This document shows, piece after piece, positions 43,223-52,683 of a stretch of DNA of 64,000 nucleotides. The notes beneath the pieces were generated by a model, which saw nothing but the letters and a program-made list of their open reading frames with translations, was not told the DNA's origin and ran no database searches. The position numbers and the translations under genes were made by a program. The stretch comes from Corallium rubrum (taxonomy: Eukaryota; Cnidaria; Anthozoa; Scleralcyonacea; Coralliidae): the NCBI GenBank assembly GCA_964035015.1, contig OZ035997.1, positions 63,339,904 to 63,403,903 of the forward strand. The letters are read 5' to 3'. Within the stretch, counting starts at the first letter, position 1; each line of letters begins with the position of its first letter.

Positions 43223-44530
43223 TATTAAATTCTGTACAAAATATGTTTTTAGGAGGTTTCAAAAGGGATTATTTTTAAGAAGCTTTAAATGGCTTCCCTA
43301 TGCATACATGTTTTGCAAAGGCAGAATTCAATGTCAGCAGCTCAAAAATTACATTTATAATAGAGTCTGGGATAAAAACAATTCGGTAGAATCGGATTCT
43401 AGAAAGAAGTATTAAACAGACAACGTTTCATGCAGTTGAAAATTTGGAAATACAGCCAAAAAAATACCCGAGTATTTAATAACAAAAGGTGATTGCAATG
43501 TCAATAAAAACATCACGTCTACATAAGCTTATAAAGGTAGTGTTTTAAGTTAGCTTTAATTAAGCTGATTTATGGTTTGGTCCATAGGATGGGGGGGGGG
43601 GGGGGAGCGTCCCCCCCAGTTCTTTTCAAGACCAATTCTTCCAAATCCGGTGAGAAACGTTGGGCGGGGGTTTATGTAATGTTTCCAAGTGCTCAGCTCA
43701 CACCACTAGCTGGACAAATAGTTTACAAGTGTATGAATGTGTTTTTCATATCTTTTCTTGCGTTAGTTCACTCAGGGCCATATCCAGGCGGTTTGAGACG
43801 CCGGTACACCGGTTTGGGCGTTCAAACTAGGTGCTCAAAAATATAAACTATGTACTACAATCTGAGAGTTTTTTCAAGAACCATACAAGAATTTAAAAAT
43901 CACCCCTCAGAATGTTAAAAATCACATCTCAGAATGTAGGAAATGAAATTTCTGAGACTCTAAATTTCAAAATTTTCCGGGTGGGGGGGGGGCATGCCCC
44001 CGAACTCCCTTCCACACAACAATTTGGGTTAAGTTTACGTATGTTTGGGGGTTATAATACACCTCAAACGGTCATATATATTTTAAGATCACAATTATCT
44101 ATCTAACAAACTATTATGTAGAATTAACATGAAGTACCGATAATTATGACGTTATATACCGATGACGTCATCATTTTGTCCCCCCCACTCTCCCAGGTCT
44201 GGCGACGCCACTGGTTTGGACGAACAAAGAGAAAGCACGGAAACGTGAAGCAGTATATTGTTTATTTTAAGCGAAAACGTGAAAACAACAAGAATCCTAC
44301 CGTTAACTTTAAAATGATGACATTTTGACCACGGAGTAACTGCAATTCAGATCGAGTTTTTGTTTACCATACGGCGTTTCGTTTCTTCAAGTTCTTTGGT
44401 TTCTCTTCAAGATATATTAAGCGGGTTGTTTGTATCCTTCTTTTCTTCGTGCTCCATTTCGTTTCGTTTAAATAAACGAAAGCAAAATACTATTTTATTT
44501 CCTTTTTCCTTGAGAGTTTATAGTTTTCTT
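43223..44530 (+). other. OFD1 intron, poly-G/poly-C tracts, no exon
   Basis: G runs at 43590-43606 and 43982-43993 and a C run at about 44181 lie in sequence that looks like decayed repeats. No exon supported. Confidence 0.4.
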
Positions 44531-44534
44531 CGTC

Positions 44535-44580
44535 GCTAGTCACCAGTGCCCAACAATTCTTACCGCGTGACACCGTACCA

Positions 44581-44669
<89 letters not shown>

Positions 44670-44797
44670 ACTATTTCCCAGATTTCGTCTCCCTCGCTTT
44701 TTCTGCACGCGTGTAAAGTGGACTCTACGCGTGTCGAGATTAGCACCCTCACCGGGCTCCGGGCCTTCGGCCTTCCGCCCGGCTCGGGGATTAAGAA
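44535..44797 (+). repeat. Dispersed hairpin repeat, copy 2, with internal (TA)n(AAAT)n
   Basis: Same family as 1-135 and 63840-64000. It begins near ACCAGTGCCCAACAATTCTT, then (TA)n and (AAAT)n at 44583-44670, then the GATTAGCACCCTC block and hairpin (44752-44782). In copy 3 the microsatellite position holds only TATATAAATAAACT, so the expansion occurred inside the element. Confidence 0.85.
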
Positions 44798-44799
44798 TA

Positions 44800-45165
44800 A
44801 CAATCACAAAATATTCAATAACGCACGCACAATGGAGATTTCCCGATCAAATCAGTTTCTCTCGCAGTCGACATGAAAGAAATGCAATTTGATTTGCTTT
44901 GTTCAGTTACACACGAACGAGCACACGTCTTGACATGTATTTATGGTTGATTGGCCTTATCTCAAATGAGGGCGGATGTTTAAAATTGTATAGAGTCCGT
45001 GCAGGTTCTCTCCCCGTTATTCGATCTTGCAAGAGCCTGCGAACAGGCTAATGAAAAGTTTAAGATATTGGCTGGTTACTTCATTATACCAAAAATACAA
45101 TGTGTTCAGCAACTGTGAATGTGCTCTGATTTACATAAACCTTAACTTTATTGAATAATGTACAC
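44800..45165 (+). other. OFD1 intron, repeat fragment
   Basis: Contains the dispersed CAAAAATACAATGTGTTCAG block near 45090. Nothing else recognised. Confidence 0.4.
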
Positions 45166-45167
45166 TT

Positions 45168-45312
45168 AATGTCTGCTGCCGTGGGAAACAGTTTTGTTTT
45201 CCCGAGAGTCTTGATATTTCCCGAGACGAAGTCAAGGGAAACATCGAGACTCGAGGGAAAACAAAACTAAACTGTTTCCCGAGGGATCAGACATTAAGTG
45301 TTTTGTTATATA
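45168..45312. mobile_element. Palindromic MITE (ACTTAATGTCTG family)
   Basis: ACACTTAATGTCTG ... GGGAAACAGTTTTGTTTTCC at the left is mirrored by GGAAAACAAAACTAAACTGTTTCCC ... CAGACATTAAGTGT at the right. The centre repeats GTCTTGAT/ATCGAGAC. Confidence 0.82.
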
Positions 45313-45744
45313 ACTTGAGTTTCGCTGAGTAATTTCGACGTTTATCAAGGGAAAGTACACAAAAGACTTACCAAAACATTTCGCCTGGCTCCGTAATTCA
45401 ACCAAACAAATATGAGTCTCAGAACAAAAGAACAGCGATATATTTGTCCAGTTAATCGTCACACATGCTTCGAAAACCTATAAATATTCTTTTTTTTGTA
45501 CCAAACAAGCTTTTGTTTATAGGATGCCGTGAAGAGTTGAAAGTTCTAGCTGGCAACAATTGAAAACTTATTGACCGAGCGGGCAAGAATTGAGAACTTA
45601 TTGCCTGCTCGGTATACATTGAAATTTAGCTAAGGTCATGTGACCACAAACTAACCAATGACAGTCATCGTTGCATCCAGTGAAACTCTAGCTATATAAC
45701 AATAATATATATTAATTATTTACAATTGCATGTTCCTTCTTTAG

Positions 45745-45887
45745 AAGAGAAACTGTCAAGTGTGGAGAAAACCTATTCGGAAAATTTGAGGCTGCATCAA
45801 CTGGATAAAAACCAAGCAATGGAAGAAAAATTGATCGCCGTTCAGAAAAACTACGAGACACAAAAGAAGAAAGAGCTTGAAAAGGAG
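45745..45887 (+). CDS. OFD1: OFD1 orthologue, exon 4 (coiled coil)
   Basis: Acceptor TTCTTTAG|AAGAG, donor AAAGGAG|GTGTGT, entry phase 1, exit phase 0. The peptide (E)EKLSSVEKTYSENLRLHQLD... through YETQKKKELEKE is a heptad-rich coiled coil. It corresponds to the vertebrate segment around LEIKLNEY...KKKYEKEL. The first codon is split, and its first base must come from the unlocated preceding exon. Identity rests on continuity with the next four exons more than on this exon alone. Confidence 0.8.
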
Positions 45888-45940
45888 GTGTGTTGCTGTA
45901 GCCAGTTTAGGGTGCCGGCGTTTGTTAGCGAAGAGTAAAG

Positions 45941-46331
45941 CCATGTCCACACTAATCCGTTTTCAAACGAAAACGGAGATCTCGTATCGAAAACGTATCA
46001 AAAGTTTTCCGTCCACACTATCGTTTTCGAACCGTTTTCGCCGTTTAGTAAAACGCTAAAAAGATCTACAGGGGTATGAATGAATAGTTCTAGGTGACTG
46101 AAACCAAGATGACATAATCGTGACATCATCGTTTTCCAAAAGCTTCGTTTTTGCCGTCCACTTCGTTTGGTGCAGAAAAACGGCGTTTTCGAATGTCTCC
46201 ACTCTGGATAGCGTTTTCGAAACGCTCCGCTTTCGGTCACCGAAGACGCCGGTTTAGTGTGGACGAAAGGCCTAACTGTATCAAAAAGTCTTCGTCTTCG
46301 TTTGAAAACGGATTAATTTGGACATGGCCTA
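45941..46331. mobile_element. MITE with GGCCATGTCCACACT-type ends
   Basis: AAGCCATGTCCACACTAATC and CGTTTTCAAACGAAAACGG at the left are mirrored by CGTTTGAAAACGGATTAATT and TGGACATGGCCT at the right. GTTTTCG/CGAAAAC boxes fill the interior. The ends resemble those of 5398-5691. Confidence 0.8.
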
Positions 46332-46367
46332 AGATAGGCTCGATTGAAACCATGTTTTGGGCTCCGG

Positions 46368-46490
46368 TACTTACCTCCCCTGAAATCACGGCTGGACTCG
46401 TGAGCCTGTCATTGTCGATTCCCACCAATTACAAACGTGCCTGCACATTTTCAGCAGGCATATATATTGGGGTTATTGCATAAGTTACCC
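46368..46490. repeat. Dispersed repeat (CTCGTGAGC(C/T)TGTCATTG), copy 2
   Basis: Diverged copy of 30143-30300. Confidence 0.65.
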
Positions 46491-46636
46491 TATCAGTTCA
46501 AAATGGCGATAAACATCAACTCTATTACTATTATAATAATTTTAGTGGGCATTTAGAAGAAAATCAAAGACAGTATACGGTAAACAGTATCTTGAACGGT
46601 GCCAACCCAGACAGTCTGACATCCCCGTAAAATTTA

Positions 46637-47008
46637 TTAGGGAGCTTAAGCAAATACAACGCGAACATCAAGGACAACGTCCTTAATACAATAGATTTTT
46701 CCTCAAACAACAAAGAAAATGAATAATTTTTAGCCCCAAGAGTAATCCTAACGCCGCCCCCGTTCTACATACAACGTTATTCAGATCATTTTCACGTCTT
46801 CAGGACGACGTTAACTCGTGAGACGGCGAAACCTGTTAGTTGAGTTTGACTTCAAACTGTGCGACAAAAATCCTTTTAGAACTCTAAAGTTTTTGGATGC
46901 CGAAAAACATACTTTAAGTATTCAATAGTACGCAACTGATTCGTGGTTTCTGCTAGATACTGAACTTTAGATTGCCGTTGCCGTCCTAGCTTGCTTAAGC
47001 TCCCTATT
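46637..47008. mobile_element. MITE with GGGAGCTTAAGC ends
   Basis: ATTAGGGAGCTTAAGCAA and TTGCTTAAGCTCCCTAT are terminal inverted repeats. The interior (46660-46985) is the same family as 15288-15605. Confidence 0.8.
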
Positions 47009-47024
47009 ATCCGCTAGGGTGAGG

Positions 47025-47630
47025 CGGTTAATCGATAAACCGAAAAACCCCGATGTTTTTTGAAAACCGACTTAACCGATGTTGCTTTTGGAGGAAAACC
47101 GAAAAATCGAAAGAAAAATCGGTATTTCAATAAAATCGAACCATACTTACACGGGTTTTTGTTGCGTTTACACACGGAATTGACGGGAAAACGACTGAAG
47201 AGATATGCCTCTTCGAAATGCCGTACGTTTATTGCCAGGAATGATCTCCGATATAAGAACGGAAATTATGGAAAGGCTTCGATTCTTGGAATACTTTGTT
47301 ACGCTGTCCGAAACTGTTGGTTACAGTTACACTGGTCACATTTCTCTGCCAAATGAGCCAAAGTGCTGTTTGGCATTTCTTCAAGAAAGCCGAAAAACCG
47401 GACGATTCTCCTGAATGTAAAATTTATCTTATATACTGCATGTTTCTTTGTAATTCGTAGTTAGGATGTTATAATCAATACAATTGTTTTTGAAACTGAA
47501 ATCTTGCGCGAGTAGCGTCATGCATGTTTTTTTAACTATGGTTTCGAACTCGTTTTAAAAAAAATCGGTTCACTCGTTTTTTTCGGGCGGTTTTCTATTT
47601 TCGGTTTTTTATAAAAACCGCCTCACCCTA
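47025..47630. mobile_element. hAT-like MITE with 8-bp target duplication
   Basis: The ends TAGGGTGAGGCGGTT and AACCGCCTCACCCTA are perfect 15-bp inverted repeats. They are flanked by TTATCCGC (47017-47024) and TTATTCGC (47631-47638), an 8-bp duplication with one mismatch. YAGGGTG termini and 8-bp duplications are typical of hAT elements. Subterminal regions are rich in AACCGA/TCGGTT. The 606-bp interior has a 98-codon ORF without a recognised domain, so it is non-autonomous. Confidence 0.88.
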
Positions 47631-47639
47631 TTATTCGCT

Positions 47640-48510
47640 AGATAAATTTCGCCGACACTTGTAGCTTTTTTAAAACTTTTCGCAAAGATTTACTTACACG
47701 ACCAGCAAGAACATATTCATAATATCATTCGTCGTAAATTTTGTAAAGCTCTGAGCTATATTAAGCGAAATAGTAGCTTTCAAGTAAACTAATTCGGGCA
47801 GTCGCTTCAGACACTAAACACATTTTGAGCTTTTGTTTACAATCTTTTAAATTTCTTTTACGGACCTTACTCACCTTACGCTCTCATTACGCTTTACACT
47901 GACTTTCACGCTTATTTGTTTGCATGGGCAGCAAGAACATAATCAAAACAATATTCTTCGTAAATTCTGGGAAGTTTTAGGCTATACTTTTCAAAATATT
48001 AGCTTTCGACTAAACAAATTACACATCGCACTATTCCAGGAGATCAGCGGGCTATATTTTATTTCTCCATTTTAGCCCGCAAAATACACCACAATGCCCG
48101 ATAAAATTATTATAATAAGTACTGTAATAGATAAAGCATGAGCAACGATCTGTATCTGATTTACAAGGCGAGCTTCAAGCGAACCGTAGTAAATCAGATA
48201 TAGATCGGACGCATCTAAATAGCCTTTTTTTCAAACTGTTTATAAAGTTTAAAGTATAGAGTGATTTTAGCTAACTAAATTGAGGGAAAAGTTTATGTTA
48301 ATCAGGACGAATCTGTATGCGATTATATTAATTTCTTTTGAATTTTCTTCATGAATTGTCAATGAATTATTGTTGAGTGTTAGCTTTGCTGTTTTCTGTG
48401 TTTATACACAGTACATACAGTACGAGAACAAGCCTAACTTTTACTGTCTATACAAACACACACTATAATATTTTTATTTTTTTGACTTCGTCATATGTAA
48501 CATACATAGA
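47640..48510 (+). other. OFD1 intron, no exon
   Basis: An inverted pair GATCTGTATCTGATTTAC / GTAAATCAGATATAGATC (about 48149 and 48190) marks a small hairpin. Otherwise unassigned. Confidence 0.4.
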
Positions 48511-48514
48511 AATA

Positions 48515-48665
48515 AACATATAAATAGGTGGTGTGCAACCAATCCCTTGAGATTCGACGGACAAAGATATTTTCGCCATGTTGGATGATATTATAATTGC
48601 AGATGATGAAAATCTTTTGTCAAAGTCATCCAACATGGCGGCAATGACGTAAGATGCACACCAGC
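48515..48665. mobile_element. Short inverted-repeat element (CCATGTTGGATGA arms)
   Basis: CGCCATGTTGGATGA near 48575 and TCATCCAACATGGCGG near 48627 are inverted, with further weaker outer pairing (TGTGCA/TGCACA). Boundaries approximate. Confidence 0.55.
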
Positions 48666-48924
48666 AATAACAGCAGGTTTAACAATGGCAGGGGAACCAT
48701 GCACAACAGCCTTAGCCAATTACTGTGATCCCTAAACATACAAAGCATATAGAGAGATAACAGAACTATGAACAATAAAATCACAGTACATACAACAAGA
48801 AATTGGGCCAGTGAGACTCCGAACAGAGTTGCATTTGAGACAAATTGTTTTAAATTAAGCATAACTGATTTAAATAAAGAAAGAGTATCTGTGTTAAAGT
48901 GTATATGAAACTAAAATTAAGTTT

Positions 48925-49345
48925 GTCTTATTTGAAAGAACTCTTAAAATAATGGGGAATATCAATTTACAGCTTTTTCATATTTTACTTAGTTCTTGAG
49001 ATATTTAGACTTATGCGATATTCAAATGAGATAACTTATGGTTCGTTTTTTTCTAATTAACATATTCGAAAATCGTGAATATTTTTAAGATTATTGATCA
49101 AAATCACTTGTAAATTGTCTTTCATGTTTAGTTGCATGAACTGTAGCAATATGCAAAGTTTCAAGTGATTTTGTTCAATAATCCTAAAAATATTCGCGAT
49201 TTGCGAATACGTTAATTAGAAAAAAACGGACCATAAGTTATCTCATTTGAATATCACATAAGTCTAAATATCTCAAGAACTAAGTAAAATATGAAAAAGC
49301 TGTAAATTGATATTCCCCATTATTTTAAAGTTCTTTCAAATAAGA
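48925..49345. mobile_element. Foldback MITE, about 120-bp arms
   Basis: The left arm about 48925-49048 is matched in reverse by about 49228-49345 (for example TATCAATTTACAGCTTTTTC against GAAAAAGCTGTAAATTGATA). A second palindrome lies between. The terminal TTTGTCTTATTTGAAAGAAC is shared with the 59432 and 61515 elements. Confidence 0.82.
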
Positions 49346-49660
49346 TACACTTTAAGGTCAAATTTGTCTGCAAGAGAGTTCCAAATTCGGCAGGTTCTGA
49401 TGACGTAGGTAAACCTCTCTATTTAATTAAAGCTTGGAAAATTGTTTTGCGAAAAAACCCGACCGATTGCAAAAAACGAACTATTTAAGACGTTAAAATT
49501 CTAAAAACTCGCTGTCTAAATATGGAGGAAATTCGCCCCAAGGGGGCGGGGTACGAGGGAGGGATTTCCTGGGATATGGACAACCGATAGAAGTGGAACG
49601 AAATTTTTCAGTATTTGTTTGAAAATACATCCTTTGGTACATGTACTTTTCTACTTGTAG

Positions 49661-49750
49661 ATTCAGACATTTAGAGAGAATGAGATGTCAAGTTTGAGAT
49701 TAGAAGAGAGGGGAAAATACGAAGCCGAGGTCAAGAAAATTCGACAACAG
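49661..49750 (+). CDS. OFD1: OFD1 orthologue, exon 5 (coiled coil)
   Basis: 30 codons between TTGTAG|ATT and CAG|GTTAAA, phase 0 at both ends. The peptide IQTFRENEMSSLRLEERGKY then EAEVKKIRQQ is a charged coiled coil aligning with the vertebrate stretch after FKDTEIAKIKMEAKKKY. The in-frame junction to the flanking exons and standard borders support it. Confidence 0.82.
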
Positions 49751-49910
49751 GTTAAATCTTACTGTTTCGTTTTATATGTACTCATTGTTTTTTTGTTTTG
49801 TTTTGTGAGGGTTCTGGGCTTGTAAATTGAACTCGTTTATGAAATGACCCACGCACGGTTCAACTTTTTCCCAAGTATCAATACCGTTGACAACCTGGGT
49901 CAACCATCTG

Positions 49911-49982
49911 GGTTCTGGTAATACAATAGTTAGAGCGCTTCTAGCATTCGGAAGGTTGCGTGTTCGTTTCCCGTATAGAGCT
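49911..49982 (+). pseudogene. Decayed tRNA-Ala-like SINE copy
   Basis: GGTTCTGGTAATACAATAGT through GTATAGAGCTCAG follows the same order as the 36049 unit (GTTAGAGCG, CTAGCATTC, GAAGGTTG, TTCGTTTCCCG). The D arm, anticodon stem and box A are broken. Confidence 0.65.
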
Positions 49983-49999
49983 CAGAATTTCCTAGGGTC

Positions 50000-50805
50000 T
50001 AAAACAACTTTAGTAGTCGGTTTTCACTATATTATGAAAATGAACTAATCTTCACCCACATTTTTATCTTGGAGCTTTGGAAATGCTGGAAAAATTTTCA
50101 AAATGATTTTAAAACCCATATCATATTTTGAAAATCCCAAACTAAATCTCAAACCCCTTTCTACCCTGGTCCCAGACGTTCTACTAACCTTTGGTTGAAG
50201 ACGCCACCAATCTCGCTTTCATGTTGTAGTAATCTAATTAAAGCCCGACCAATAAAAACACTTGCCTAACAGATTTACCTCCTAACAGATTTCTGAGCCA
50301 ATCAGAAAATGGGGTCAAGATCAGACACTAGCGAGTTCATTGACTCGTAGCGATCAAAGAAACGGTATCTTCGACCAAATCGAGGTTCTCTCGCCGCTTT
50401 CAGCATTTCGGAGGGAGCGGACGGCATAGAACCTCTGGGAGCAGTGTAACACTTGCAATCAGTGACAAAAGTGTGACAACATTTTCCGTTTTATTTTCCC
50501 CCGGCTCCCCTGTTCAATGTTGGTGATTCATTTTCAACGCGCTCATTTTCACGTTCACGGCGTCCCTTATTTCCTAGTCAATACCGTAAAGGGAGGGGGA
50601 GGGAGGGATAAACTTTATCACCAGAAATAATGTAAAATATTTTAAGTTAACCTACAAACACAAAGTGTCCCAAGGTATTTTGTCACTGATTGCGAGTGTG
50701 ATACTCTTTTCCTTTACACTAAGTGGTCACCCATTCAAGTACCAATCCTGTATAACCTTAACTTTGGTCTTCAGCGGCGATAGTCTGCGCGCTAACAGCA
50801 ATGCC
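50000..50805 (+). other. OFD1 intron, no feature seen
   Basis: Unassigned intron. ORFs are short and unremarkable. Confidence 0.4.
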
Positions 50806-50817
50806 ACTCGTGCTTTC

Positions 50818-50990
50818 TAGTATAGGCTTTTTAATTTCCCGTAAGCCGTCTACAATGTTTTTCGTGCCGTACATGTATATATAGGCAGATGAAAAAGTGT
50901 ACAAAAAAGTATAGACTTTTTAATTTCCCGTAAACAGTCTACAATGTTTTTCGTGCCGTACATGTATATATAGGCAGATGAAAAAGTGTA
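50818..50990. repeat. Tandem duplication, about 85-bp unit
   Basis: TTTTTAATTTCCCGTAA(G/A)C through CATGTATATATAGGCAGATG occurs at about 50827 and again at about 50917, almost identical. Confidence 0.88.
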
Positions 50991-51033
50991 CTAAAAACTC
51001 ACGTTTTTCCCCCTACTTATATTTCCCAAATAG

Positions 51034-51117
51034 TATGAGCAAGAATTTAATACAAAAAGCCGAGCTTTGCGAGCAATGGAAAAAGAGATGTTGGAGAGAG
51101 TGCAAAGACTTCAAGAG
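51034..51117 (+). CDS. OFD1: OFD1 orthologue, exon 6 (coiled coil)
   Basis: 28 codons between CAAATAG|TAT and GAG|GTACAG, phase 0 at both ends. YEQEFNTKSRALRAMEKEML then ERVQRLQE aligns with vertebrate ...[20 protein letters not shown]..., including the conserved K.(A)L...EK..LER pattern. Confidence 0.88.
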
Positions 51118-51339
51118 GTACAGTGATGCTGTTTAGTGATTATTGTAAAATTGAGGTAAGAACATGTTCGTTTGGTTGGTTTGAACCTAGGAGTGTGACT
51201 ACATGTTTGTTAAAGCTACTTGTTCTAGGTTCGTGTAGTCTTGAGAAAGGGTTAAGCATAGCAACTGCTTATGTTATGGAGAGCCGCCGAGAGGGGGGAG
51301 GGGGCAACTTGAGAAGAATCCAGTAAAATTTTTGAGATT

Positions 51340-51522
51340 TGAGTTCTTGACGTAAGAAAACATGAGGCGCAGAAAGCGTAATTAATAAAAACATTAAGAA
51401 TTCAAAAATTCAGCATTACCATAAATGTATAGATGAAAACAAGGGTAATCCTAAAAAGATGTGGAATGGTATACTGTATATCAACTAATTGGTAGAGGGT
51501 CTAAGACGACACATATTACATC
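51340..51522 (+). pseudogene. CR1/Jockey-like retrotransposon, left part (before Penelope insertion)
   Basis: In one frame the + strand reads ESVINKNIKNSKIQHYHKCI then DENKGNPKKMWNGI, and after an indel the GRGSKTTHITS-like sequence. This is the region upstream of the RT domain in CR1/Jockey elements. It breaks at 51522 and resumes at 52684, across the Penelope-like insertion. Frameshifts and a stop show it is dead. Confidence 0.75.
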
Positions 51523-51812
51523 AGCATGGAAGAACGTATTAACCATGGTGAATGGCTTATAAACACACTACGAGGAAATTAGCAAAGTAAGAGGTGAACT
51601 ATGAGAAAGTAAGAAGAGTAAGAAACAAACTATGAGAAGATTAACAGATAAACTTTATAGCATTTAAAAACTTTAAAACTATAGAAAAAACACTATGCAT
51701 TTCGGCAGACCGCTCTTCAGGTGCAACGTCTGCTAACTAAAGATTAAAACTGGAGTCGTATTTATACTAAAAGTAAGGCGCTGATGTCATCCCGTAATAA
51801 CGGGACAACTAA

Positions 51813-52068
51813 TCAAAACAAAGAAAAATTAAAAACAAATTCTTTCTGTCGGCACAGATCAGGGTCATTAAGCTTAATGTATACAGATTCCATTATCTTT
51901 AAAGAAAAGACCGAACGGCACTTAGCCAGTATGCTAAACTTGGAAGGTGAATATGCATCGGCACAAGATTTACTTGACAATAGGTGTTTACCGATTGCCG
52001 AGTCACAACTAATTGGCTGAATAGAATTACACTGTCTTCTGGGTTGTTGTCGTAATGGTTTGGTTTTG

Positions 52069-52099
<31 letters not shown>

Positions 52100-52420
52100 G
52101 TTTTGTTTTGTTTTGTTTTGTTTTGTTTTGTTTTGTTTTGTTTTGTTTTGTTTTGTTTTGTTTTGTTTTGTTTTGTTTTGTTTTGTTTTGTTTTGTTTTG
52201 TTTTGTTTTGTTTTGTTTTGTTTTGTTTTGTTTTGTTTTGTTTCGAATGGTAATTGGTACATGTTGTTTAATCCTATCACCTAATCGTTGAGAAGTCCTA
52301 CCTACATAGCGAGAACCACACTCGCAATTAAATTCATAAGCAACACAACTTGAGGAAAAAGCAGGTATAGACTCCTTGGGAGTAGGTGGTAAGATAGTCC
52401 TAGTTGAAAAAATACATCGA
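51813..52420 (-). pseudogene. GIY-YIG endonuclease domain of Penelope-like element, split by (TTTTG)n
   Basis: Reading 52350 downward gives YEFNCECGSRYVGRTSQRLG then DRIKQHVPITI, the C.C...YVGRTSQRL..R...H core of Penelope-type GIY-YIG nucleases. A (TTTTG)n tract follows (52063-52242, read as NKTKQ repeats). After it come CDSAIGKHLLSSKSCADAYS, FSILAKCRSVFSLKIMES, and VYIKLNDPDLCRQKEFVFNF ending at the stop near 51813. The tail keeps the SAIG.HL and E..YIK...P.LC.QKE motifs. The upstream reverse transcriptase is missing, so the copy is 5'-truncated and inactive. Confidence 0.85.
52063..52242. repeat. (TTTTG)n pentanucleotide repeat inside the Penelope-like ORF
   Basis: About 36 units with one phase break. 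It interrupts the endonuclease coding region between its catalytic core and its C-terminal part. All frames stay open on both strands. Confidence 0.97.
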
Positions 52421-52683
52421 AATTTTGACGCAAAAAAGGTCTTTTCAGTTTTAAAGTTTTTAAAACGTTTTTAATAGTTTTAAAGTTTTTAAATGCTATA
52501 AAGTTTATCTGTTAATCTTCTCATAGTTTGTTTCTTACTCTTCTTACTTTCTCATAGTTCACCTCTTACTTTGCTAATTTCCTCGTAGTGTGTTTATAAG
52601 CCATTCACCATGGTTAATACGTTCTTCCATGCTGTATTTAAATTTATTACCCCAACTAAATCGCTATTTTAACATATTACATC

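Larger units (their letters stand above)
51523..52671 (-). mobile_element. Penelope-like element, truncated, with inverted 161-bp repeats
   Basis: Arms 51522-51682 and 52473-52633 are exact reverse complements. Between them the - strand encodes a GIY-YIG endonuclease remnant. A 12-bp direct repeat ACATATTACATC flanks the insertion (51511-51522 and 52672-52683). Inverted terminal repeats, a GIY-YIG domain and variable target duplications are hallmarks of Penelope-like elements. A CTGAAGA...GAAA hammerhead-like core with a weak stem II lies on the - strand at about 51700-51720. No reverse transcriptase remains. Confidence 0.85.

Noticed and set aside
48626-48862. 78-codon hydrophobic ORF on the minus strand
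   Set aside because: Leucine-rich by base composition, overlaps a hairpin element, no homologue recognised and no promoter or splice context.
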